A DNA stretch of 11,723 nucleotides, taken from positions 1 through 11,723 of the forward strand of contig CACZQX010000035.1 of assembly GCA_902783445.1 (NCBI GenBank), read 5' to 3'. Below are positions 6,034-11,723 of the stretch, one piece after another. This DNA is from an uncultured Lachnospiraceae bacterium. Its GTDB lineage: Bacteria > Bacillota > Clostridia > Lachnospirales > Lachnospiraceae. Under the pieces are notes generated by a model that saw only the letters and a program-made list of their open reading frames with translations, had not been told where the DNA came from and did no database searches. The stretch's first letter is position 1; each line of letters begins with the position of its first letter. The position numbers and the translations under genes were made by a program.

Positions 6034-6900
6034 ATGTTAGGGCCAAAGAATATGAAAAAAGGTTTAATTCTCGAAGGCGGTGGATTGCGCGGACTTTTTA
6101 CGGCCGGTGCGGTTGATGCTCTGATGGAAAACAATGTGGAATTCGAATATATTATAGGAGTTTCGGCAGGCGGCGGAAATGCGCTTAATTACAAGTCACA
6201 TCAGATTGGAAGAACAAAAAATGTCATGATGCCGGAAAACAGAAAGCTGAACGCATTTGGAAAATATGCATTTAAAAGATCGGGAAGACTTATAGATTTG
6301 GATATGATTTACGAGACATTTCCTTACAAACATTTTCCGTTTGATTTTGAGTCGTATTATTCGTCTGACAAGGAATGTGAATATGTAGCGGTAAACTGCT
6401 TAAGCGGTGAGGCAGAGTATTTAAGCGAAAACAGTGATAACAAAAGGCTTGGGCTTATAGGAAAAGCAACCTGTTGCGTTCCTTTGGTTTGCAAGCCGGT
6501 TGTTATAGACGGAGTGCCTTACTTAGACGGAAGCATTGTGGATTCGTTGCCGGTTAAGCATGCCTTTGAAAAAGGTTGCGACAAACAATTTGTTATATTT
6601 ACAAGGGAAGAAAATACAATGCCTACGGATTACAGAAAAATGAAAGGCATTTTAAAAGTGGTATTCAGGAAATATCCAAATCTTTTGGATGCTTTCTGGA
6701 AGCGCTTTGACAGATATTTTGAGCAACTTGATTATCTTAAAAAGATGGAAAAAGAAGGAAAAGTTTATGTGCTTCGTCCTGAGATAGAATCTATCAGCAA
6801 AAGCAAGCCGGACTATGAAAAAGACGAGGGCTTTTATAATCACGGCTACAAAATAATGAAAAGAAAAATGCCCGAATTGCAGGAATTTTTAAGGGCATAG
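6034..6900 (+). CDS. Patatin-like phospholipase (YjjU/COG4667 type)
   Basis: The 288-residue protein has the three patatin landmarks: an oxyanion-hole GGGLRG (15-20), a nucleophile elbow GVSAGG with S44, and the catalytic aspartate D165 in YLDGS. Together they form a Ser-Asp dyad that hydrolyses acyl esters of phospholipids or related lipids. The length and the C-terminal part (KMKGILKVVFRKYPNLLDAF) fit the bacterial YjjU-like branch. No signal peptide or membrane span is visible, so it is cytosolic or membrane-peripheral. Two starts are possible: 6034 (AAGGG, 4 nt spacing) and 6052 (AGGG at 6039-6042, 9 nt spacing), the latter giving MKKGLILEGGG as in most relatives. It follows the VanY-like gene by 82 nt without a terminator and precedes the Dus gene by 40 nt. 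Its physiological lipid is unknown. Confidence 0.85.
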   Translation: MLGPKNMKKGLILEGGGLRGLFTAGAVDALMENNVEFEYIIGVSAGGGNALNYKSHQIGRTKNVMMPENRKLNAFGKYAFKRSGRLIDLDMIYETFPYKHFPFDFESYYSSDKECEYVAVNCLSGEAEYLSENSDNKRLGLIGKATCCVPLVCKPVVIDGVPYLDGSIVDSLPVKHAFEKGCDKQFVIFTREENTMPTDYRKMKGILKVVFRKYPNLLDAFWKRFDRYFEQLDYLKKMEKEGKVYVLRPEIESISKSKPDYEKDEGFYNHGYKIMKRKMPELQEFLRA

Positions 6901-6940
6901 AAAAATTGCAAAATACCGCAACAGGCATTGGAGTAGTTGA

Positions 6941-7894
6941 ATGAACATATATTTTGCACCCATGGAGGGCATAACGGGATATAAATTCAGAAATACATTT
7001 GAAGAAATGTTTGGAGGAGTGGATAAATATTTCACTCCTTTTATTTCACCTATGGAAAAAAAGCCTTTCAGAAACAGAGAAAAGAGGGATGTGGATCCTG
7101 AAAACAACAGGGTAAAGGTTTTGACTCCTCAAATAATAACAAACAATGCCGCAAACTTTTGCAAAGCAGCCGATGTACTGGGAAAATACGGATACAGTGA
7201 AATAAATATAAACCTTGGATGCCCGTCAAATACGGTGGTTGCAAAATCCAAGGGCTGCGGAATGCTAAAAAACATGGCAAGACTGGACGAATTTTTATCT
7301 GCCATTTTTGAAGGGATGGAAAGAACGCAATATAAGATGGATGTTTCGATAAAAACCAGACTTGGAATGGAAGATCCGGAAGAGTTTGTGCGGATTCTTG
7401 ACATCTACAATAAATATCCGATTTCGGAACTGATAGTTCATCCAAGGGTAAAAGTGGAGCTGTATAAGGGAAAGGTGCATATGGATATGTTTGATTATAC
7501 CTATGAAAAATCAAATTGTCCCGTGTGCTACAACGGCGATGTTTCCACATTTTCGGAAGATATCGAAATAATGGAAAAATATCCGGATTTAAATGGACTT
7601 ATGTTAGGCAGGGGATTATTGAAAAATCCAAGACTTGCCCTGGAAATAAAAGAAAAAATAACTAAAGGAGAAATTAGTAAAAGTATATCAAAAGAGGAAA
7701 TCTTTAAATTTCACGATGCCCTGTATAAAGACTATCTTGAAGAGATGTCAGGAGAAAAGGATGTTGTTTTTAAAATGAAAGAGCTGTGGTTTTACTTTGG
7801 AACTAATTTTGATGATGACAAGGCGATAAGAAAAATTCTTATGTCCAAAAAACCTGAGGAATACTTAAGTCTTGTGGATGGGCTGAGACGGTAA
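6941..7894 (+). CDS. tRNA-dihydrouridine synthase (Dus family)
   Basis: This 317-residue protein is a complete flavin-dependent Dus enzyme, which reduces specific uridines in the tRNA D-loop using FMN and NAD(P)H. It begins with the family's FAPMEGITG barrel strand. The active-site segment NINLGCPSNTVV holds the catalytic cysteine C94. SIKTRLG (136-142) and IVHPR (165-169) carry the substrate and FMN contacts, and YNGDV (197-201) and MLGRGLLKNP (221-230) bind the FMN phosphate. A C-terminal helical tRNA-binding domain follows. GGAG (6930-6933) is 7 nt before the ATG. The motif after the cysteine (KSKGCGMLK) has Cys where many relatives have Ser or Gly. Which D-loop position it modifies cannot be told from sequence alone. 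It is the third gene of the putative unit and pairs with another RNA modifier downstream. Confidence 0.93.
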   Translation: MNIYFAPMEGITGYKFRNTFEEMFGGVDKYFTPFISPMEKKPFRNREKRDVDPENNRVKVLTPQIITNNAANFCKAADVLGKYGYSEININLGCPSNTVVAKSKGCGMLKNMARLDEFLSAIFEGMERTQYKMDVSIKTRLGMEDPEEFVRILDIYNKYPISELIVHPRVKVELYKGKVHMDMFDYTYEKSNCPVCYNGDVSTFSEDIEIMEKYPDLNGLMLGRGLLKNPRLALEIKEKITKGEISKSISKEEIFKFHDALYKDYLEEMSGEKDVVFKMKELWFYFGTNFDDDKAIRKILMSKKPEEYLSLVDGLRR

Positions 7895-7931
7895 TTATAG
7901 TTTTGCAGTTGTTGTTTTATTAAGGACAGTG

Positions 7932-7940
7932 ATTTGGGGA
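7932..7940 (+). promoter_or_regulatory. Ribosome binding site favouring the internal ATG of the rsuA-like gene
   Basis: The purine run ending GGGGA (7936-7940) is 1 nt from the first in-frame ATG (7942), too close for use, but 10 nt from ATG 7951 and 13 nt from ATG 7954. Relatives typically start MRLDKF, matching the ATGs at 7951 or 7954. Confidence 0.6.
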
Positions 7941-7950
7941 AATGACTTAT

Positions 7951-8757
7951 ATGATGAGAATAGATAAATTTTTTTCGGAACTTGGACTAAAGAGTCGAAG
8001 TGAAATTAAACAGGATATAAAAAAAGGATTGGTTAAGGTTGACGGTAAGATTGTTAAAGAGTCGGACTTTAGAATTGACGAAAAAAAGGCAACGGTTGAG
8101 TACAAGGGCGAAATAATTGCCTTTGAAAAGTATGTTTACTATATTTTAAACAAACCGGAAGGTTTTGTAACCGCAAGGTCAGACGATAAAGATAGAACCG
8201 TCATGGATTTGATAGAAGACAAAAGAGCTGATTTGTCTCCGGTAGGCAGACTTGATAAGGACACCACGGGGCTTTTGATTATCACAAACGACGGAGGGTT
8301 AAACCACAAGCTTATGTCGCCGAAAAGCCACGTGCCAAAGACTTATTTTGCCGTTATTGAAGGCGAACTTAGAAGTGATGCGCAAAAACTTTTTGAAACA
8401 GGCATAGATATCGGAGATGATAAGCCATGCAAGAGCGCAAAGCTTAAGCTTATTGAATATGATGAAAAACTTTGTTGGTTTTTTTGTAAGCCGAATGATA
8501 AATCGGATATAAAAGGTTCGCCCGAAAGCGACAGAAAGATACTAAGTTTTGCCGAAATTACGATTACGGAAGGTCGATATCATCAGGTGAAACGAATGGT
8601 GGCAGCAGTGGGCGGCAAGGTAATGCGCCTTAAAAGAGTAGCTATAGGAGGTCTTATGCTTCCTTCGGATTTGGCAGAAGGAGAATATAAAAAAGTATCC
8701 TTGGAGTATTTGAACGAACATATAAACAGCAAGAGTGGTAAAGTGACGGTTGAATAA
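7951..8757 (+). CDS. rsuA: RsuA-type 16S rRNA pseudouridine synthase
   Basis: An N-terminal S4 RNA-binding domain (MRIDKFFSELGLKSRSEIK, then VKVDGK) is followed by the RsuA/RluB/RluF catalytic domain. The catalytic motif GRLDKDTTGLLI is intact, with the nucleophilic aspartate at residue 102 from this start (105 from the upstream ATG). The C-terminal motif is ITEGRYHQVKRM, which is the RsuA form; RluB and RluF carry an EGRNRQVRR-type sequence instead. The expected target is therefore the 16S rRNA uridine equivalent to E. coli U516, modified during small-subunit assembly. An insertion around KPNDKSDIKGSPESD precedes the last motif and is longer than in E. coli RsuA. The gene follows the Dus gene by about 50 nt with no terminator between. 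It ends 39 nt before the bidirectional hairpin. Upstream ATG 7942 would add three residues. Confidence 0.92.
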   Translation: MMRIDKFFSELGLKSRSEIKQDIKKGLVKVDGKIVKESDFRIDEKKATVEYKGEIIAFEKYVYYILNKPEGFVTARSDDKDRTVMDLIEDKRADLSPVGRLDKDTTGLLIITNDGGLNHKLMSPKSHVPKTYFAVIEGELRSDAQKLFETGIDIGDDKPCKSAKLKLIEYDEKLCWFFCKPNDKSDIKGSPESDRKILSFAEITITEGRYHQVKRMVAAVGGKVMRLKRVAIGGLMLPSDLAEGEYKKVSLEYLNEHINSKSGKVTVE

Positions 8758-8796
8758 ATACCGTATAAAGTCAATTATGGAAAAAGATTGAACAAG

Positions 8797-8826
8797 AAAA
8801 AACTGAGCGAAATGCTCAGTTTTTTT
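8797..8826. terminator. Bidirectional terminator between the rsuA-like gene and tRNA-Trp
   Basis: AAAAAACTGAGC (8797-8808) pairs with GCTCAGTTTTTT (8814-8825) over 12 bp around a 5-nt loop. The T-run serves the + strand operon and the A-run becomes a T-run for the opposing tRNA, whose 3' end is 6 nt away. Confidence 0.9.
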
Positions 8827-8831
8827 AGTAA

Positions 8832-8902
8832 CAGGGGCGGAAGGAGTCGAACCCTCTTCGGCGGTTTTGGAGACCGATGTTAAGCCGTTTAACTACGCCC
8901 CT
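8832..8902 (-). tRNA. tRNA-Trp (anticodon CCA)
   Basis: The minus strand folds into a cloverleaf of 71 nt. The acceptor is a perfect 7-bp AGGGGCG/CGCCCCT stem with discriminator G, which is the tRNA-Trp identity base. The D arm is GTTA/TAAC with a 7-nt loop containing GG. The anticodon arm has loop CTCCAAA, giving anticodon CCA (8868-8870). The T arm is GAGGG/CCTTC with loop TTCGACT. The 3' CCA is not encoded. Oddities are a 4-nt variable loop, a short D loop and a T-C mismatch at the top of the anticodon stem (27-43). It is a lone tRNA gene, opposite in direction to all flanking protein genes, with its own promoter and a shared terminator. Whether it is the only Trp tRNA of the genome cannot be seen here. 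Confidence 0.92.
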
Positions 8903-8918
8903 TTAGCGTCCGCTATTA

Positions 8919-8947
8919 TTTATATCATAACTGCCGATGCTTGTCAA
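8919..8947 (-). promoter_or_regulatory. Near-consensus promoter of the tRNA-Trp gene
   Basis: On the minus strand TTGACA (8942-8947) is followed after exactly 17 nt by TATAAA (8919-8924), with an extended TGA immediately before the -10. The start site would fall about 10 nt before the mature tRNA 5' end at 8902. Confidence 0.78.
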
Positions 8948-9069
8948 ACGGATTTTATGCTTTTCATCCAATAGTTTGGTGTTATATTTACAAAAAGTTT
9001 ACAAACAGAAAATTCCCAATTCACACAAATAGTGGATAATATTTATGTTGTATAGAATATAAAACTATC
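8948..9069. other. Upstream region of the surface-protein gene
   Basis: This AT-rich gap holds two tandem copies of TTTACAAA (8987-8994 and, imperfectly, 8998-9005) and several AT-rich -10-like stretches such as GATAAT (9035-9040) and TATAAA (9058-9063). No -35/-10 pair with good spacing could be found, so the promoter of the surface-protein gene is not assigned. Confidence 0.4.
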
Positions 9070-9084
9070 ATGAGGGGTGAAGAG

Positions 9085-11193
9085 ATGGAAAGAATTTTAA
9101 ACAAAGGAAAAAAATCACGAATACTTTCGGCGGTGGCTGTCATTTTGGCTGCTTTAATGGCTATAACATTGCTGCCGATAAGTACAAAAGCAGATGAGGT
9201 TCCGGAAACCATTCATTTGTCAAATGCGATTTTAGCCCAGGCTAAGTCTAATCCTAATACACCTATGAATGGCATTGAGTATTTTCCTGCTTCAGAAGAA
9301 GGGGCGGAAGGTAACGGCATTTACGGGTTATATGAAGCTGCAACATACATCCTCGACGAAAATATTACATTGGATGGTGAAGTCTTGCTTTTCAGAGTCG
9401 ATAGCGATCCGGATAAGCCTTATGAAACCGTAACATTGGATTTGAACGGCTTTACGTTGGATCATACTACTTATTTAAGAAAAGAAATTCCGGTGTCAGA
9501 TGATGATTACGAAGAAGAAGATGACTATAAAGAATACTATTACTACGGAGTGGTTACATGTGCGAATTGCAGGCTTGTTGTAAAGGATAGCAGCGCAGCA
9601 TCAACCGGTACGATTGATACAACAAAAGTTCCGACAACCGACAGTATTGTAACCGATCCCAAATGTGTTGCTTTGCTCGCATACGGAAGTGTAGAAATAG
9701 AAAGCGGCATATATAAAGGAAGAATAAAGACCGCCGATGCAAATGAATATTCCGATACCGATTATGACGTGGATTCTTTATTCAACATTACTATAAATGG
9801 CGGATGTTTTGATGATATTGTGTTATCCGATATAAAAACGACCATAAATAGTGGTACGTTTAACAGAACTGTATATTTGAATTACGACACGGTTATTAAT
9901 GGCGGTGTGTTTAATCAAGCTCTGTGTAGTAATGACGATTTGATTATAAACGACGGAGCATTTAATTATAAAGTGGAATTGGATTCGGATGATGGCCTGG
10001 CAGTAGTTGAAATTAATGGCGGGCATTTCGAGGGCGCACCGATATATTTTGAAGATCCGGTAATAGACGTTCGCAACGTACAATTAACCATAAATGATAT
10101 TTATGTGAAAAACCTGCGTGAAGATGAATACGGATATATAAATGCTCTTTATGCTTTGCCTGATTTAAATCACCCTTCATCGGTTATAATAAACGGCGGA
10201 ACATTTATAGGCGGCAATGTTTCAGATGCTGTGGTTTTTGATGATGTAGGATATGCTGAAATAAACGGAGGAGAATTTATAGGACATGACGGAGGTCTTA
10301 CAATCTTTTCCGACGATTATCCTAATATTCCTAATGTTGTGTTATCCGGTGGTAGATATAGAGCTTACGGAACTTTGGAAGACAATATACAAGCCGGAAT
10401 TACATATGTATTTCATAAGGATTTGGCAAAGGAAAGCTACGGAAATGATGCGTTGGATTTTTTGTTAGCCGAAGGATATTACTATAGTCCGGCGCAGCAA
10501 ATTACTTACGAAGAAGGAAGCAAGAACGGCTTGCTTTTTACAGAAGATTTTGTTGAAATAAAAGCCCTTCCTGCGGTTAATAATGATGAAGGCAATACAT
10601 CTCTTACAGAAGCTATGCAAGATATTATAAAGGAAATATTACATGGAGAAACACCTGTTGGGGTAAGTCCTGAGCTTGCCGAGGCAATACTTGCAGCAGC
10701 AAATGACGGCCTGGATATAGATGTTTCCATGACGGTTACTCCGCTTACAAAAGATGATATAAAAGAAGATGCCGCAAAGGTAGAAGCGGCTATGGATGGC
10801 AATACAAAGCTTGTGGGATTCTACGATATTAAGGTGAGAGTCAGCATTGACGGAGAGCTTAAAGGATATATAACCAAGTTTAATGATGGCGTACTTATAA
10901 AACTTCCGGTACCGGAAAATCTGCCTGCAGTGGCAGATGGATACGAGCGAGTGTTCAGTCTTATAAGAGTGCATGACGGCGTGGCAACAAAGCTTCCGGC
11001 TCAGGTTGCAGACGGATATATTAACAGCTACTCCGACAGCTATTCAACATATGCTCTTGTATATGAAGATGTAAGCGCAACACCGCAAACAGGTGATTAC
11101 GGCGTGACTAGTTGGATAGTGGTTGCAGCGGGATTTTTGGCAGCGGGAGTTTTGATTGTGATTTATAAAAATAAAAAAGAAATATCCGAATAA
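9085..11193 (+). CDS. Cell-wall-anchored surface protein with a beta-helix region
   Basis: The 702-residue product starts with a Sec signal peptide (basic MERILNKGKKSR, hydrophobic core, likely cut after TKA at residue 36). An acidic, tyrosine-rich tract lies near residues 139-155. From about 235 to 430 run at least eight rungs of the type [IV]-x-I-N-G-G-x-F (INGGCF, INSGTF, INGGVF, INDGAF, INGGHF, INGGTF, INGGEF, LSGGRY), as in parallel beta-helix proteins. Residues 530-660 form a globular stalk-like domain ending in SDSYSTYALVYED, common before Gram-positive wall anchors. TPQTGD (666-671), a hydrophobic span and a basic tail (YKNKKEISE) form a sortase-like sorting signal. No catalytic residues of a pectate lyase are evident, so adhesion or glycan binding is more likely than lysis. 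The ATG at 9085 was preferred over 9070 because AGGGGTGA (9073-9080) sits correctly before it. No sortase gene is in the window. Confidence 0.82.
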   Translation: MERILNKGKKSRILSAVAVILAALMAITLLPISTKADEVPETIHLSNAILAQAKSNPNTPMNGIEYFPASEEGAEGNGIYGLYEAATYILDENITLDGEVLLFRVDSDPDKPYETVTLDLNGFTLDHTTYLRKEIPVSDDDYEEEDDYKEYYYYGVVTCANCRLVVKDSSAASTGTIDTTKVPTTDSIVTDPKCVALLAYGSVEIESGIYKGRIKTADANEYSDTDYDVDSLFNITINGGCFDDIVLSDIKTTINSGTFNRTVYLNYDTVINGGVFNQALCSNDDLIINDGAFNYKVELDSDDGLAVVEINGGHFEGAPIYFEDPVIDVRNVQLTINDIYVKNLREDEYGYINALYALPDLNHPSSVIINGGTFIGGNVSDAVVFDDVGYAEINGGEFIGHDGGLTIFSDDYPNIPNVVLSGGRYRAYGTLEDNIQAGITYVFHKDLAKESYGNDALDFLLAEGYYYSPAQQITYEEGSKNGLLFTEDFVEIKALPAVNNDEGNTSLTEAMQDIIKEILHGETPVGVSPELAEAILAAANDGLDIDVSMTVTPLTKDDIKEDAAKVEAAMDGNTKLVGFYDIKVRVSIDGELKGYITKFNDGVLIKLPVPENLPAVADGYERVFSLIRVHDGVATKLPAQVADGYINSYSDSYSTYALVYEDVSATPQTGDYGVTSWIVVAAGFLAAGVLIVIYKNKKEISE

Positions 11194-11236
11194 TTTTAAT
11201 TAAACGGCCCCAAAATTATAGATAGCAAACTAAAAT

Positions 11237-11277
11237 AAAAACAGGCATTGAAGCTTAAGTTGCAATGTCTGTTTTTT
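11237..11277. terminator. Terminator after the surface protein, usable from both sides
   Basis: AAAAACAGGCATTG (11237-11250) pairs with CAATGTCTGTTTTT (11263-11276), with one G-U pair and a 12-nt loop. T-runs exist on both strands, so it also stops transcripts of the minus-strand peptide gene. Confidence 0.85.
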
Positions 11278-11363
11278 GTTTTGGAAGCTAAAGGCGGCTG
11301 ATTCTTTTTTGATTATGTGTTAAAATGATATGGAATAAAGCTTGAGTTAAATTATAATAAGCA

Positions 11364-11468
11364 TTAGTTTGGAAGCACACAGCCAGCAATGATTATGGCG
11401 ATGCCTGTGATTGCTGCGAAAACTTCCATGTGGTTGAATTTTGAAATTGATTTAGTTGTTTTTTTCAT
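11364..11468 (-). CDS. Small 34-residue hydrophobic peptide, divergent from the Fur-family gene
   Basis: This short minus-strand ORF starts MKKTTKSISKFNHMEV and ends IIIAGCVLPN. A near-perfect Shine-Dalgarno, AAGGAG (11477-11482), is 8 nt before the ATG, which is better than for most longer genes here and is the main support. The N-terminus carries four lysines in the first ten residues. Residues 16-32 are hydrophobic enough for one membrane span, and a cysteine in an IAGC context (C30) lies near the C-terminus, like a lipobox without a mature protein behind it. I do not recognise a family. It may be a small membrane protein or a secreted or lipidated peptide, or a chance ORF. It sits back to back with the Fur-family gene across a 173-bp gap and runs toward the terminator at 11237. 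No clear promoter was found. Confidence 0.55.
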   Translation of the reverse strand: MKKTTKSISKFNHMEVFAAITGIAIIIAGCVLPN

Positions 11469-11504
11469 AATTGATACTCCTTTTTGATTGCTTTTCGTTT
11501 GATG

Positions 11505-11519
11505 TCCTAAAAATTAGGA
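11505..11519. promoter_or_regulatory. Inverted repeat TCCTAA-N3-TTAGGA in the divergent gap
   Basis: A perfect 6-bp inverted repeat with a 3-nt spacer lies between the peptide gene and the Fur-family gene, a usual place for an operator of a divergently transcribed regulator. It does not match the classical Fur or PerR boxes, so its role is only inferred. Confidence 0.35.
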
Positions 11520-11571
11520 ATTAATAAATTCACTTAATTTCTTAACTTGATAGGAGTATACAAAAACAAAA

Positions 11572-11587
11572 GTCCAATAAGTAGGAC
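11572..11587. promoter_or_regulatory. Second inverted repeat GTCC-N8-GGAC in the divergent gap
   Basis: GTCC (11572-11575) and GGAC (11584-11587) flank AATAAGTA. Both this and the repeat at 11505-11519 follow a GTCC...AGGA layout, so they could be two sites for one protein. The arms are short and chance is possible. Confidence 0.25.
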
Positions 11588-11641
11588 AACAAGAAATGAC
11601 TTTGTTATGCTAAAAGATATATTTGTTTGCGGAGACAAAAT

Positions 11642-11723
11642 ATGAACACGGGAAAAGTTTACAAAACAAAACAAAGAGAATTGGTATTCGAATACCTTGT
11701 AAAAAATAAGGGAAACGGCCTGA
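11642..11723 (+). CDS. Fur-family metalloregulator, N-terminal start only
   Basis: Twenty-seven codons are present before the window ends. The start, with YKTKQRELVFEYLVKNKGNG, matches the first helix of Fur/PerR/Zur proteins, where a 'Y-x-T-x-Q-R-x-x-I-L-x-Y-L' pattern precedes the winged helix. GGAG (11631-11634) lies 7 nt before the ATG. Which metal or signal it senses depends on C-terminal residues outside the window. It is divergent from the small peptide gene. Confidence 0.7.
   Translation, partial: MNTGKVYKTKQRELVFEYLVKNKGNGL

Noticed and set aside
7068..7550. Long minus-strand ORF antisense to the Dus gene
   Set aside because: The Dus gene on the + strand has all family motifs; the antisense frame has no recognisable domain and is a shadow of coding sequence.
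8832..8902. tRNA gene as an integration site for a mobile element
   Set aside because: No integrase, no direct repeat of the tRNA 3' end and no foreign-looking cargo are seen in the flanks.
9787..10360. Tandem DNA repeat or recent duplication in the surface-protein gene
   Set aside because: The rungs share a protein pattern and period but the DNA between them is not similar, so it is a structural repeat, not a DNA repeat.
11550..11560. AGGAGTATA on the + strand as a ribosome site for another small gene
   Set aside because: No start codon follows at usable spacing; the resemblance to the peptide gene's own ribosome site on the other strand seems accidental.

Overview
The window looks like chromosomal DNA of a low-GC Gram-positive anaerobe in the Clostridia, most likely Lachnospiraceae (family-level placement is inference). 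The reasons are AT-rich intergenic DNA, AGGAGG-type ribosome binding sites, a VanY-type lipoprotein, a surface protein ending in a TPQTGD sortase-like motif, and the general gene style. Nearly everything reads on the + strand. The exceptions are one tRNA-Trp and a 34-codon ORF near the right end. I see no phage, insertion sequence, CRISPR array or secondary-metabolite cluster.

Left part (1-4800): the 3' end of a GntP-family permease is closed by a strong terminator. Next comes a LysR-type regulator broken by a frameshift and an apparent loss of the middle of its effector domain. Then follow an intact CgeB-like glycosyltransferase and an intact TetR-family regulator with its own terminator. 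After these lies a probably decayed locus: a 44-codon ORF and, further on in the same reading frame, a receiver-domain protein that lacks the end of the receiver fold. An MntP-like membrane protein, with both family aspartates replaced, closes this part. Its stop codon lies inside a perfect 38-bp palindrome. Two of the four regulatory or signalling genes here look damaged, so this is a stretch of gene erosion.

Middle (4800-8830): a GTG-started VanY-like D,D-carboxypeptidase lipoprotein with an extra C-terminal domain, a YjjU-like patatin phospholipase, a tRNA-dihydrouridine synthase and an RsuA-type 16S rRNA pseudouridine synthase. They are closely spaced with no internal terminator, so they could form one transcription unit. 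It ends at a hairpin with A- and T-runs on both sides, which also terminates the opposing tRNA-Trp gene. That tRNA has a near-consensus promoter.

Right part (9085-11723): a 702-residue surface protein with a signal peptide, a beta-helix region of eight NGG/F-like rungs (the first three intervals are exactly 51 nt) and a C-terminal wall anchor. It is followed by a second bidirectional terminator, a divergently placed 34-residue hydrophobic peptide gene with an excellent Shine-Dalgarno, and the first 27 codons of a Fur-family regulator. No clear new multi-gene system is visible. The best leads are the peptide/Fur divergent pair, the aspartate-less MntP homologue with its palindrome, and the damaged regulators.
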